Part shown: piece after piece, positions 1-12,715 of the stretch
How the letters are laid out: every line of letters starts with the position of its first letter
Numbering within the stretch: position 1 is the first letter of the stretch
Source: Salminus brasiliensis
Taxonomy: Eukaryota; Chordata; Actinopteri; Characiformes; Bryconidae
Direction: 5' to 3'
Assembly: GCF_030463535.1 (NCBI RefSeq)
Contig: NC_132878.1
Span: 26,360,425 to 26,424,424 of the forward strand
DNA length: 64,000 bases
The notes under the pieces: generated by a model
Told to the model about the DNA's origin: nothing
Seen by the model: the letters and a program-made list of their open reading frames with translations, nothing else
Databases searched by the model: none
Program-made: the position numbers and the translations under genes

Positions 1-960
1 TAGATTTCCAAAAAGTGAATAAAATTGGTTGTTCATATGGACCCTTTAGCTTTTGAATGTGGAACAAAAAGAAGCGCCTGAAATGTATGTGTGAGTGGTA
101 GCGACAGAAGCCAAGTTGGTAGAGGGAGTAATGGCTAATGCAGTGATCTGTCCCCCTGCTAACGAGCCTTTGTAATCGTACAGCACGCACAGGAGACACA
201 GCGAACCTTCAGTGTTTCATCCTGCCAATTCCTGGCCCAGCAGAGAGAGATGGAAAGCCAGATAATGGAAGGGGTAATTTTCACCACTGATGTGTCTGGT
301 ATAAAATAAGCGTGTGAAATTGTCTCTGCAGCAGCGATGAGGGAAGCTGCAGAGTGGCCAGTGATGTAGAAGGATGAAAGCCGTTCATCATTACTGACAC
401 TCTGGTCCCAGAGAAATCTTCCCCAGGTGACAGCTCACACCCTTTTTCGCCGAAGAGTTCCTGCGTTAAGTTTTTGAAGGTTAGGGGTAATTACGTTCCT
501 TAAAGGTGTCTGCTGTCCTTAAGAAAATCAAGTTGCTATGGAAACTGATGTCCACCAAAGTTAGAATCAAGATTCCAGTACCAGAATCCGACAAAGCACA
601 GAGCAGGGGGGTAACCTAGGGTTGGACCAGACATTCAGAGGGGATCTGGAGGCATGCAAAATACATCACAATTACTTTTAACAGCATGTTTAGTTAATAA
701 TATTATTATTATTAGTGATTTTTTATCAAGACACATTGTTGCAGACTAAAGCCTCAGGTTGGGGGAAAACTACTGGCTTGGCTAACACGTTCAGAGAAGG
801 CTTACTGCTACCTCTGTAATGTCAGCTAATATACATTAGAAATGGGGAGAGGGACGGCCCTCCTACCCACCCAGGGTCTCTTGTATGAAGACATGAAGAC
901 TTTCCATGATGTCATCTGCCACAACTGTAAACTGATTTTCACCAAATGTACTTAGTTGAG
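1..960. other. Non-coding, probable mtnr1c intron 1
   Basis: I see no gene, long repeat or RNA gene here. The sequence is mostly unique, with a short ATT run near 700-715. It is assigned to an intron only because the receptor exon at 15151 lacks its first exon and none is visible upstream in the window. Confidence 0.4.
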
Positions 961-1130
961 GCCCCTATGTGGTGCAGTCGTCTAAGCATTGGCCCTATAA
1001 TCGTGTAAAACCCAGGTTCGAACCCCTGGCATGCCACAGTTGGCCTCTCTGGGACTCAGCTAGACAGCTGAAACACAACTGGGTGTTCCAAACAAGACAA
1101 CTGACCCCAAACACACATCAGAGGTGGCCT
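961..1130 (+). repeat. tRNA-derived SINE fragment
   Basis: The stretch resembles the tRNA-like head of a fish SINE. A polymerase III B-box match (GGTTCGAACCC) lies at 1015-1025, and an A-box-like stretch precedes it near 970-985. The downstream body (ATGCCACAG near 1030) has a counterpart in the reverse-strand copy near 62600, so the two belong to one family. From memory this looks like the DANA/V-SINE type. It is not a working tRNA, because it does not fold into a full cloverleaf with a clear anticodon arm. Confidence 0.6.
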
Positions 1131-1235
1131 TCACACAGTCCTGTACCTATCGAAAACATGTGGGCTGTGCTTAAAAGTTGTGTCTATGCCAGAAAAACCA
1201 ACTAATAAATATGGACTAAAGCATTTACACTATGG

Positions 1236-1420
1236 ATAGCAGATGCTACTGTTGTTTTTAGCTATGCTAATATACTTATGCATATGTTTATAGATAACAG
1301 TGTCATACATCCATACAGTGTCAAAAACATATAAGCAATGTGATGATTTAGGCATGCAGTTTAATGCTAATTAGTGGAGCTTCCATTAGCTAACAGCTAG
1401 CCTCAAGCAGTACGATGCAG
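1236..1420. repeat. Interspersed repeat, family G2, copy 1
   Basis: This sequence is recognisably related to 35680-35870 and 42190-42350. Shared blocks in the same order are a GCTATGCTAAT-like start, a 'TAGATAACAGTGT' block, a 'CAGTGTCAAAAA' block, 'GATGATTTAGGCATGCAG', and a tail like 'CTAATTAGTGGAGCTTC'. I cannot classify the family. Confidence 0.5.
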
Positions 1421-4400
1421 TTGCTCAAGTTGCAGTTGCAGTCAATTGACTACATTTGGAGTGTGTAGGGAAATTGTGTACGTTTTTTCATTGAACAGTT
1501 CCTTTATTAGTTTTCTGCTCTGTTTGCAACAGCTGATTCAGTACTTCTAGGAATAAATAAAAAAAGAAGTGTGCCTGCGTAGCCATCTCATTAGCAGTCT
1601 CTGTTTGTCCTCAGCCTTCAAAACACAGCGACTAACTCCACTCAACTGACAAATTTAACTCCGCCGAAAGCCCTCTGTTATCCAGTTCGCAGCTCACTCC
1701 AGACAGATGTGCCGAGTCAGCGGCAGAGAAAGCAAAGAGTCGCAGGCCGGGATCGTCGCACACTGTGTGCCACTTTTACCAAAAACATCCATCAGCCAGC
1801 AAGTCAGGGCAGCATAGCAAAAGGTTTCTATGTCCCTAGAGAGAACAGATTTCTATATAAAACTTTTGAGATCAGATGTAATCTCCACAGAGGCAGTATA
1901 GAATCCCTGCACTCACAGCACTCTCCTGCATATATCATGTTCTGGATTAAATGGATTTTCAGTGAATAACTGGGAGGGGCTTTGTGAAGTAGGCCTGAAA
2001 GAAATGCTAATGGATGAAAGCCAAGCAACTAAGTTGCATTGCATCAATGAAATGAATGTGTTAAGAGGTGCTATTTGCTTTCATTTGTTGCCACATTAGC
2101 ATTTCTGATGGAACTTTATTCTGTCCTCTTGTTTGTTCTCTCTGTCTCTGTCCCTTTCTCGCCTAGTAGCTCTCAAAGGATATGACAATTATGAGCAGTG
2201 GTCATTAATATGCAAAATCAACACCTCAGTAATGAGCTGTTTTTCACAGTCAACAACACATTATACAAAACTGAATTATTGGTTTTATACACTTCGCAGT
2301 TGTGTATTGTATTGTCTACCTGAACACCAAGCTGCTGTACTTATTACTTGCACCTCATTGGCATATCATCGCTGTTCAGCGAAAAACATGTATCTTAAAA
2401 ATGGTGACTTTACAGGAAAAGACAAAAATGTCATGCCTTTGAATGGAAGTCAATGTAAAATAAGAGTCTATTCTGAGCTATTTAAAGCATTTCTTCTTTC
2501 TTATAATTCATCCAGAATTATTTACAGTGTACAGAGCAGCTACAGAGTTCAAATGACAGAGGAAACTCTGTCCTGAAAATGGACCAAAAAAGTGGGGTGC
2601 GTGTTTTTCATTGGACAGCAGTGACATGTGATGCTGTTTACAACACCAGACTTGGTCGACCTCAGCATTACTGTACTCCATTTACATGCACAACACGTCG
2701 CTGCTCTACATATTTATTTATTGTATTTGTTATTTATATAATTTGAATTATTATGCCCTTTATTCACCCAGCCTTCATGCACACATTTGCACATGTACAT
2801 GCGCATGTTTGTATGTATTGTCTTTTGCACCCTGTCTCGTGTCTTGCCTGTTGTCGTTGCACTGTTGTCCCACGTCTTAACCTATTACTGCACTGGAGAA
2901 TTAGCCTATCAGTGTTTGGAATGTACTGTACAACCCTGTATTGGATATAATGCAGACAGTAAAGTGAAGTAATGAACTGGACTAAAGAACTCTTGAGAAA
3001 CCCCCTTTTCTAAAGAGTGCATAGCAGGAAAATGATATGACCCATAGCCAGGGGGTTGAGAAACCGGTTTTGGACGTTTTGATTTCAGATTGACCTTCAA
3101 GCGCCAAACAATCTGCCAGACAAATCGACTGAAGTTTCCAGTCTCGTTAGAAAACTCCAACACTAATGATTAGCTGAGTCATCTGTTTAATTGCCTGCTG
3201 CTGCCTGATTGTTTTGGGCCTGTCTGGGTGTGCTAATTGACTGCGCTAACTGAAAAGCGAGTTTATTGAGGTGGAGAAATGAAGCAGTGGGTGGATTTTG
3301 TGGCGAGCACAAAAAAATAAACACTCAGAAAATGCTAACGTATCATAGTTGACATCTAATCCATCATGTGTTTAAAAGCTTAGCGGTTGGTTGACAGCAT
3401 TGTGTGCCGGCACCCTCACAGCTCACACTCAACACAAACACACGCCTCTCTAGGCCATGCGTCATAAAATAGGTCATTTGATAGCGTTAGTCTATTTTTT
3501 TGTTGTTGTTGGTGGTTTTAACCAATGGTATCCTTGGCCGGTTATTTGAAGGTTTTGGCCCAAAGCGCTGAGGGAGGAAACAGCAGTGGTTAAAAGAGCT
3601 GCCATCTCTTTGAATTTATTTCAAGTGGTTCTTCGTCCTCACAGCTTCCCTCCTGGAGCTCTTTTCTCTACACGTCATTACTCTCCTTTGTGAGCTCTTC
3701 AGAGTGACTCTCCAAACTGGAGCCGGTGTGAAATTACTTTACTGCTATTTGACTCCGTATTATACGTTTATGTAACCTTGCAGGCCCCATGGCTCGAGGC
3801 ATAGCAGGCCCAGCAGTTTGTGGTCGCCTGTTTGTTTGTTAAGTATTGTCATTTCTCTTTTTTTTTTTTTTACACACTCGCTCGTTTTGTGGCAGAGTTG
3901 AAAGCCAAATTTAGTGCGCAAACACATTCTGCAGCACCAGCCTGGGCCATGCCAAAGCCTCATTTAAATACAGTATTAAACACGTCCTCACAGAAACTGT
4001 GCAGTCTGTACAGTTTTGCTTTAAACCAGCGGTGTGTCTTTATGTGCCTTCAGCTCACTAACTAGCAAGCTAACAGTGAGCAGTCACGTTACAGATGGAG
4101 CGATTTTTCAACCTTCAGTCAGCAAATCGAATGTTATGGGTTTGCAATACTGAGTATTTTTCTGCTTTGTCCTATAAACAGCTTTACCCAGCATTTCTTT
4201 AGGTCTGTACAGGGGTCAATGATTTCTGCTGCTAGAGTCAACACTTGTGTTCTTTCATTCATTCCCAGTAGGGCTCGTGTAATCAACTGCACTTAATCTG
4301 AGAAAGAAATGGAACATCAGGGATTCCCTCAAGAGAAAATGGGCTGACAACAATTATGTTGCAAGTGGTGATCACTGGGGTCCAAAGTTATGAGATTGTA

Positions 4401-4570
4401 AGATGTGGAATAGCTGTGGGGTCTCAAAAGGAGATTTCATACAGATTGACCTTTTGACCTTTTTAGTAAGCACAATACATATAAAACTGCTTGGAAAACA
4501 GTGCAAATCCTGGATAGGATGACCTATAGGTAATAAATGTGGGTGTTTTTATCTGCTGTAACTGCCAGTA
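1421..4570. other. Non-coding, no gene seen
   Basis: No open frame here looks like a known protein. The longest (2133-2576, 147 codons) has no recognisable domain and low-complexity flanks. The 3160-3460 part is unique and balanced in composition, so it could hold a conserved non-coding element, but nothing proves it. A poly-T run lies at about 3859-3871. Confidence 0.4.
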
Positions 4571-5036
4571 TGTCACGCCCGCTCCGCCGCGCCCGCCCCA
4601 AAGGCGGTCCCGGACCGCGGCTCACAGGAAAAGATGAACTACCATGTCGGGTTCATTCGAAGGAAGGACTTTTATGTTGAAATGGACTTTTGGGTTGACA
4701 GCCCTTGTCGCCATTTTGGTTTCGGGTTTTGTTTGTCATGTGACTGTTCATTGTCTGGTTAATGTGTTACACCTGTGGGCTGGTGTATTTAAGTAGGGCT
4801 AGGGCCAGCTGCTGGTTGCCGAGGATTACCCTTAGTGTGCCACATGCACCCAGGTTATTCAGTTAATGGTAGAGACTCAGTATTCACCGGTCTGGTCTGT
4901 AGAGTGCCTCCTTGTACAAGAGGACTCTCTCTCTACCTAGCTAGCTTAGCAGGGGAAGCTAACTAGCTAGGCATCTCCCATCTCAGGGTCCATTAGGGAG
5001 CCTGTTCTCACAGCTGGAGAATAACATTTGTGACCA
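4571..5036 (+). mobile_element. Candidate solo LTR
   Basis: The stretch begins TGTCACGCCC and can be closed at TGACCA, giving TG...CA ends. It opens with a strongly GC-rich block (4575-4620) unlike its surroundings. It contains a TATA-like 'GTATTTAAG' near 4786 in the expected mid-LTR position. No internal retrotransposon coding sequence lies next to it, and I could not find a clear target-site duplication. It could also be another type of repeat. Confidence 0.35.
4937..4970. repeat. Short inverted repeat
   Basis: The arms at 4937-4950 and 4958-4970 are reverse complements apart from one extra base, around a 7-base centre. They are built on CTAGCTAG. The palindrome sits inside the candidate LTR. 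Confidence 0.7.
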
Positions 5037-5389
5037 ACCTCACTTCCAACCCCTTTTGACTCTGGAAAATTGTGCTTTATGTCAAAAGGATATTCAGGCT
5101 TAACCACTTTCAGCGCAATGAGTTGGTTGTTCTCTCAGGCTGCGCTGAGCGACTGGGATGTTAGTGGGTACAGGCTGCAGAGGTTCAGTTCCACCACCAC
5201 AAGCAGCTGAGAAGAATCAAAAAAATTAGGCCTTTTATCAAATTCACCGGAGAGCAGCTTTTATTTGGCCCACTCGCCTGCCGGGATGAACTCTGGCCCA
5301 AGTAGGAGTGCGTTTCACAGCAGAAATAAACAGCAGCGTCTCAGACAATTACTGAAGATTTTGCATGTTCATTTCTGACACATGAGCAG

Positions 5390-5900
5390 CACACACACAC
5401 ACACACACACACACGCACTCTCACATATACATATCCAATAAGCACACCCACATATACACCCTCGCAAATGCATAGGCTTCCACAAGCACACATCCACACA
5501 CCAACTTTTATGCCCTCTCACTCACGTACCCCTGATATATTGATCTACCCCATATGCAACATTTCTTCTCTCTCTCTCACTCTCACTCTTTAAGACTCCC
5601 TCTCACTCTGACCTTTTGCTCTTTTCTTCTGTCTCTCTTTCTTAGCCTCACTCTCTCCCTCGCTCTTCCTCTCTCTCTCCATTTCGTACTTCCTCTGTAC
5701 ATACATTTACCTCTCTCTTTCTAACTCTTTGTCTGTCTCCATCTAGCTTATCCTTTCTGTCATTTTTCTCTCTCTATAATCTCTCCATCTATGTCTGTGT
5801 CCCACCGTCTCATTTGCTCTCTTTCACCCTCTCTCTCTTCCTCTCTCGCGATGTCTCCTCCCTCCACACCCCCCACCCCTCTACATGGTCTTCATTGCAT
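5390..5900. repeat. CA microsatellite and CT-rich low-complexity tract
   Basis: A (CA)n run at 5390-5414 is followed by CA-rich sequence and then about 330 bases dominated by C and T on the + strand (5560-5890). No gene is visible in it. Confidence 0.8.
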
Positions 5901-6239
5901 TTGTCTTCCGGAGTGAATGCATGATCTTTGGCTGATAAAGACGTACTTGTTCTCCGTCTTACTCATCCATCACTCTTGTCCGCAGCCCATCACTGGAGGG
6001 TATGGAGGGGTGGAGGAGTAGACAGAGTTTTTATTCTGCATCATGGATCAGCCTGGGATGCCCCGGCCCCCGGCACCCAGCATGATTATTCTACATTAAA
6101 CCATCTGATCTGATGACCTGCTGGCACTGAGCTTGTAAGGTGACTGAGTTAGAATCTCTGTGAACACTAGATGTGACTCACAGTTACACAGAGGAACGAG
6201 TTCGAGTTGTTGACCCCAAATGAAAGTGAATGAATAAGA

Positions 6240-7050
6240 CTTTGGTCTTGGAACCTTTGGAGGAGACAAGGATTCCTGGAACTATATACAGTGCATTTTG
6301 CAACTTTCTAAAGAACTATAAGTGAGTTTTCTTTAAGGTCTAAAAGAGTTTGGGGACTGTAGACACTATTATACTTACTACTGAGGAACCAGATTCCAAT
6401 ACCAGAATTAAGATTATCCTTGGGGAGCTAAACACTTTGACAATTATGGGCTTGTTTACACTGAGGTTCTGGAAACATTATGGGGAACTAAAGACTTTGG
6501 AAACTATAAGCACACTCTCACTTGGAACCTAACTAAAGACTCCAGGAACTACAGGCATGTTTCCACTTGGTTTCTGGAACTCTTTGAGGAGCTAAAGTGT
6601 TCAAGAACTAAGACCTGTTTCTGGAACCCTTTGAGACACTCAATATTCTGAAATTATTGGCAACATTTGAGGAACTAAAGACTTCTGGAACTATATGCAT
6701 ATTTAAACTTGATTTCTGGAACCATTTGAGGTTAAAGTGTTCAAGAACTAGGAATAGTTTGCATTGTGGTTCTGGAACTACAGGCATGTTTCTTCTTCAG
6801 TTCTGGATTCTTTATGGATTATTTGCAGTGAAATCTTTTCTGAAATCTTTTCAGGGTTACTAAAGAGTTCTGGGGCCATAGAAACATTTATACACAGGTT
6901 CTGGTTATTGTTGAGGAAATAAAGAGTTCCAGAGTTCTAGGCATATTAGTTTCTGGAATCTTTTGGTAAGCTAAGGACTACAGACATGTTTCCACTGTGA
7001 TTTAGAAACCTTTTTCAGTGGACTAACACTTTCAGGGGTTAATAGACCAG
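6240..7050. repeat. Degenerate minisatellite, about 65-75 bp unit
   Basis: Phrases such as 'GGTTCTGGAACC', 'GAGGAGCTAAAGACTT', 'GGAACTATAGGCATGTTT' and 'CACTTGGTTTCTGG' recur in the same order many times with substitutions and small indels. This gives an old tandem array of roughly eleven units. The apparent short open frames inside it are by-products of the repeat. Confidence 0.65.
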
Positions 7051-9074
7051 TTTTTCCTTGGGTTCTGATCATCTGTCATGTGACTATCATTATGTAAGAC
7101 CAATCAGTTTAGTGGGAAATCCATTTGGACAACCACAGTTTGGGTAGCAGCATTTAGCTTTTTCATTGATATAAAGATTAAGTCAGCCGCAAGGCTAATT
7201 CTTTTCATGAGAAGGAACCATCAGGGTTAGGAAGTTAGAAGTTAGAAACACAGACGGCTCGTCTCTGTAATAAGTTTATGTAATGATATTATTTGTAATT
7301 GAAACCACTTGCATATTAGGCAAATAAACGTCCTTAAGGAAAAGAAACAGAAGCTCTGCTGGTATCAACAATGTGTTTGCTTGTTAGCTAAATGTGGGTT
7401 TTTAAAAGTAAAATGTGTGTGTGTATGTGTGTGTGTGTTTCCTGTCATAACCCCTTGCACTAGCTGAGCAGAGCGCAATTCGTTATCAGCAATAGCCATA
7501 TTTAATTTTCACAATATAAAATTTGTGTTTGACTTTCCAAAAGGGTAAAAGTGGACAATCAGGCACTTGTTGGATTCTGAATGGGCACAGAAAAGCTGTG
7601 TCAGCTCTAATCGTCATGCTGATCATATGACAGCAGTGCAGCACACGGGCAAGAGCGCACAGCTTATCAGAGAACAGTGCAGATGGGTGTGGGGATACGC
7701 TGAGGGTCAGCACTCAGAGCAGTGCTAAGGATTACACACTGTGCAGGCTAATTCACTTTAGGCGTCATGTCCAGGTGATTGCACAGCATCCGTCCTCTGT
7801 CTCAGACGCATGCACACATATACACAGAAGCTCACACATACACGGTGCTACAGACTCTCTTTTACACACTTTGGAGTGTATTAGGGTGTGTGTGGCATTT
7901 CTGTGATCTTCTGTGTGAGTGTGTAAATGCTGCTGTGTTACAGTGCTAACCTTAACTCCAGCAGCTGAAAGATCAGCCTTGGAGAGCAGCCAGACTTCCT
8001 CTGTGATACAGAAATACAGTTTGTGTTTTAATCATTATGAACACATTTGGTCCCCAGAAAGAACTAAGCGCTAACATGCACACGCTCTGTATCTTTCTCG
8101 CACACACTCCAGTCTGGCAGCATTTTTCTCTAAGCAGGACACAGGTTTTAGATGACCTCTCAGGCTGTATTAAGAGAGATCGCAGCAAGGACATACAGGC
8201 CTTAAAGCCCCCCCAACCCTTTACCTAACCCTTTAAAGCTAAGTGTATAAACTTTTCGTGTTTTTGTGTTTTTGAGACCTATGGAACATCAGTATGATAA
8301 CAAAATAAATCATTATCTTAGATAAATACTAAATAAAACAGTAATAATAACAATAGTAGGATAAATGATTAAATAAGTATTACATAAATACAAAATTTTA
8401 ATCAGATATATGTTTTCTGCTCCCTGGTGGATTATCTGTGCACTGCATGCACCAGGAAACTACATATAGATTTCTACGTTGGAAATTATTCATTTCAGCC
8501 TTCATTTCTACATGCTGTGAGCAATGAATTCCATATGTCTGAAGTGCAACACAAAATGTGCTTTTTTAAACAATTGGTCAGAAGGTCAGATAAACATTCC
8601 AGATTTAAAACATTCTAATTTGCAGACATTTATTAGATGGTTCAGGCTTTACAAGGCTAAGTAATCTCCAATAGTCTTGCTAATGTGGTTTCTGACACTG
8701 TATGATACACTGTTATCTATAAACCCTGTTATATATAAACCCTTCTTGAGGTGTGACATTTGTCAGTGTCACAGCGTGTCAGTAGTGTGCTATCAGTCTG
8801 TCATACTGATTAGTGTTAATGGTTCATTAATTATTGGTGGTAATGAGCTTTCATTAGGTGTTAGCTATAATAAACTCTATCTTTACTGCAAAAGGAAAGC
8901 TTCAGGTATGTCTACATGTAAGTTAAGAGCAATTTCAACTATCACTTAAAACTGCAAAGTTGGCTCTTGCGTGGTCCCAGAAATGTTCTTGTATGTGGCT
9001 CTGAAATTTTCAGTGTGGTTCAACAACCTAATCAAAGACTAGACTGTTGTTCTATCCTCACAACCATACATATG
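7051..9074. other. Non-coding, no gene seen
   Basis: There is a short GT-rich run at about 7412-7439 and AT-rich sequence at 8280-8400. I recognise no exon and no RNA gene. Confidence 0.4.
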
Positions 9075-9380
9075 ATATATTGTTACAGTAATGAGACTTC
9101 ATGTAACACCACCTCCACTGTCACGTCATCATCACCATTCTTACAGTGACTGGACCTCACTGTTACATCATCAAGCAACATTAATACAGTGACTAGATCC
9201 CCCTGTTACATCACTGTTATGTCATTGATATAGCAGTGTGACTCCATTGACTTGACCCCACTGATACATCATCACCACCATTGTTACAGTGATGAGACTC
9301 CGTTGTTACATCACCTCCACTGTCACGTCATCATCACCACTGTTAGAATGACTAGACTCTATTTTTACATCATCACTGTG
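9075..9380. repeat. Degenerate minisatellite with TTACAGTGACTAGA motif
   Basis: The motifs 'TTACAGTGACTGGACC', 'CTGTTACATCATCA' and 'CACCTCCACTGTCACGTCATC' recur. The last appears at about 9110 and again at about 9309, roughly 200 bases apart, with shorter 40-60 base sub-periods between. The copies are diverged, so the array is old. Confidence 0.65.
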
Positions 9381-9494
9381 ATTCATGTTGCTCTCTCACC
9401 AGCAGGACACTGATGGCACTTCTTAAAGTGCTAAGTGTGTGAATGTCCCCACACCTTTGTGCCCCGAGACATTTGTTAGCAGCACTTTCATACC

Positions 9495-9496
<2 letters not shown>

Positions 9497-9558
<62 letters not shown>

Positions 9559-9559
9559 T
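9497..9559. repeat. (CA)n microsatellite
   Basis: An almost uninterrupted CA run with a single AA interruption near the end. Shorter CA runs lie at 9881-9902 and 9941-9957. Confidence 0.95.
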
Positions 9560-9964
9560 GTCTGCGTTCTGATGGATGTGTCTGTCTCTCCACTCTCCAG
9601 CCACCCCATTAACCTGTCTCACTGAGAGGATTCAGACAGGATTAGCTCATCCACACACACTGCACTGGACTCCACACTTATCTGTCACAACCATGCGTGA
9701 GTGTGTGTATATGTCTGTGTAAGCGGGAGAAGGAAGCACACTCTCCTTTTGTGCTGGATGGAGAGGATGGTGGTTAATGTAACGCTAGCAGTCAGAACTG
9801 GTTTTCTATAATAGTTTTTCAGTATGGTATAATTTAATAAGGTGGGCATCTGTGAATTGTCAATATGACATACATGCAAAACACACACACACACACACAC
9901 ACATTATTTCATATAGACTTCCAAACATGCACGCAGATGCGCACACACACACACACAAAGGCGT

Positions 9965-10680
9965 TTACAGTATTTGGACTAGAATTTTGCCTCACTACAC
10001 CACAGTGGATTTGAAATGAAGCAGTCATGATGTGATTGGAGACTTTCAGCCTTAATTCAAGAGTCTTATCAAAATATTGCTTTAACTCCTTAAACAGCCT
10101 ATGGATCGCAGATGGGCGGGAGTGTTATCACAAACTTCTATCACCAATGAATAGCAAACCAGTTTGTACAGAAGTCCCTGTAGTTACTGAATAACACACC
10201 TTAGTGTATAATAAGACTTGCCGAGTTAAGGGGTTAACTTTTCTGGAATTACTACTATTATTTTTTTACATAGTCGCCCTATTTTATTTATTTTTATTTT
10301 TTTCTTTATCAGGCATACAATTTTACATAGCAAAACAAATCATACGATTTTCTCCAGAATATTCTATCCTCTATTTGTATCTTCAGGTTAATGATATCTC
10401 ATTTATGATTCCTCATTCCTTATGGTATGGGCCTACAAGGCTGCCAAGGAAACTGGGTCACTGGTGTTTATTGATGATATGACTGCTGATAGAAGTAGCA
10501 GGATGAATTCTGAAGTGTATAGAGCGATATGCTTAGATTCAGTCAAATGCTGGCAAAGTTAAGGGAGGGTGTGTCACTGCACAGATGGATAATGACTCAA
10601 ACAAATCGTGAAAGCAACCCTAGAGCTTCTTAAGGCAAAGAAACATAATGTTCTTAAATGGCCAAGTCAGTATGGCCAAT
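9965..10680 (+). mobile_element. Degenerate Tc1-like transposon remnant
   Basis: The left part (about 9965-10100) resembles the long terminal inverted repeat of a fish Tc1-type element, as I remember the family. The right part (about 10415-10680) resembles the second half of its transposase on the + strand. At about 10584 it reads Q-M-D-N-D, corresponding to the region around the second catalytic aspartate of DDE transposases. Frameshifts and deletions have destroyed the frame, and the middle does not align to anything I recognise. Confidence 0.5.
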
Positions 10681-10856
10681 ATATGTATATGCAGAAAGCC
10701 CTTCTTAACTTTCAATGGAAGTTGATGTGAAATATTTTATTTCAAGGTCATTTTGCATTTTTGAGCATTTCTATTGGTGCATTCATCATTAAATGTGGAC
10801 AGAACAAGTGCCTAATTCAGATGGAGATGCAAATATAAAGAAGCATATACCTCTTC

Positions 10857-10896
<40 letters not shown>

Positions 10897-12715
10897 TCAA
10901 AGAAAACCCTGAATCGCTCTTAAATAAACTGTCATGTTTCTTCCTCTAGAGCTCTCAGAGTATACACACACACACAGAGGGAGAGAAGAGAGGCTCTTAG
11001 TCTCACCTTTCTCTCTTTATTCCTGCCCTTCATTTGCTTGAGTGCTGCACTTATGGCATTTTCATCTTTCTCCATGTCTCTTCTGCCTTTCTCTCGATCT
11101 CCCTATCTCCTTTACTCTATTCAAAATACAACTATAATGTAGTTAGTCTTCAACCCCATTATAACGCATGAATAACAGTGTATATTAAAAGAGCTGTTTA
11201 ATATATATATTTTTATTCAATAAAGTCCTATATCTTAAAACAGAGGATTTTGTTAAAGGTTCTTTATTAAAGGCAATGGTTCTCCACTACCGATCAAAAG
11301 TTTTCTAGGTTTTTTTAGTCCAGTGACCTTAAATGGTACAAAGGTAGGCTGCCAGCAAGGTGGAAATAATAATAAGTTCAATTGTATAAAAAAAAAAGTT
11401 CCCTTTTCTTCAAGGAACAAGTCACTGGTAATTTGCAGGTAGGATTTAGCAACGGAAGTAAATTAAGCTCTGAAAATTGATGCAAACAATTCAGACGTCC
11501 AAACTTTTTATGATTACTCACAAATATTTAGTCTGTATAAAAGCAGTGTTGGAACAGACTGTGTTACTGCGCTCTCTACCAACTCTCTCTAGACAACTGA
11601 CTAACAGGGTCCCAGAAAATGATTATTTGAGTATTTTTGCAGAATTGTTAGAGTTGTGGAGCCCAGTGTAATATTTTTTCATGGGGCCCAAAATCCCTGG
11701 CAGCACCCAGATTGGACTGCTAAAAAAATTAGGGGTTGCCTGGTTAAAGCGTTCATCTTGTTTGAAGGTGATAAATATTCTACATAGCACTAAAGAAGGG
11801 TTCCACTGTTCCACTGAGTAAATGCGGGCCTTTTGCACTACTGTGTAGAATTATTGTTGCTTAAACTGCAAAACACAAATGGTGGCTAGTTTTGTAGTAG
11901 TGACAGTGTAGAAGTGTGGTAGTGTGTGGTTTGGGACACAGCCCCGCTAAACTAAAGCATCAGACAGAAGACGATAAGGCACAGAAACATGCACAGAGAC
12001 TAATGGGCAGATGGAGTATGAGCTTGGTGGAGCGAGCAGACAGGGCTGATACTAAAACTCGCCTGCAGGAGTGCTCCCGTGCACAACTCTGCACTTGGTT
12101 CGTTTAGATGCCTTTGGTTCGTATTGTGCTCATACTTCAAACAAACCGCACCAGAGTTTGTATAGAAACAGACTGAGATCCACCTGCTCAGCTTTCAGAT
12201 TTCAAAAGGCAGCGTTCACACTTCCTCTAATGAACCACACTAACTGAGCAATCGCTCCAGGGTTTATTTTAAATAAACCAGAGCTGGGAAGTATAAACAC
12301 AACCAAACTGGAATAAACCAGTTGGACGGACTGGTAGGTGGCAGCTGGTTTGATGCAGGTAGAGGAGACCTCAGCGGGCAATCTTCCAGCAGGTCGGGCT
12401 GGGTGGCCATTTACTCTGAGAAGGTAAAAAGAGAAAGAGAAAGTTAGTTCTGAGAGGAATTTTATGGAGGGCGGAGAATGTTAAGCATCAGCATCATAGT
12501 ATGTCTGACGACTCCGGCAGGTCTGATTATAACAGTCTAATTAAAAGGAGAGAGCCAGAAGGTAACACGGACACAGGAGCACCCTGAAAACACCAGCATC
12601 TATCTGCTCCACCGTCAACAAACCTGAGTGATCGCGTGTAAGCAGCGAGACGACAGCTCCAGCATCTCAGTGTACTACAATTCCCTGGGTCCACGAACCC
12701 CTGGACCTTCAACCA
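10681..12715. other. Non-coding, no gene seen; (CA)n at 10859-10893
   Basis: A CA microsatellite lies at 10859-10893. The part from roughly 12180 to 12715 may be the 3' untranslated part of the L2 element next to it, on the minus strand. That boundary is uncertain because I find no clear tail or target-site duplication. Confidence 0.4.

Noticed and set aside
961..1040. A functional tRNA gene
   Set aside because: A good B box is present, but the cloverleaf arms do not pair and the sequence continues into a SINE body.
2133..2576. Open frame of 147 codons
   Set aside because: No domain, no splice sites or family resemblance, and a simple-repeat start (SLSLSLSR).
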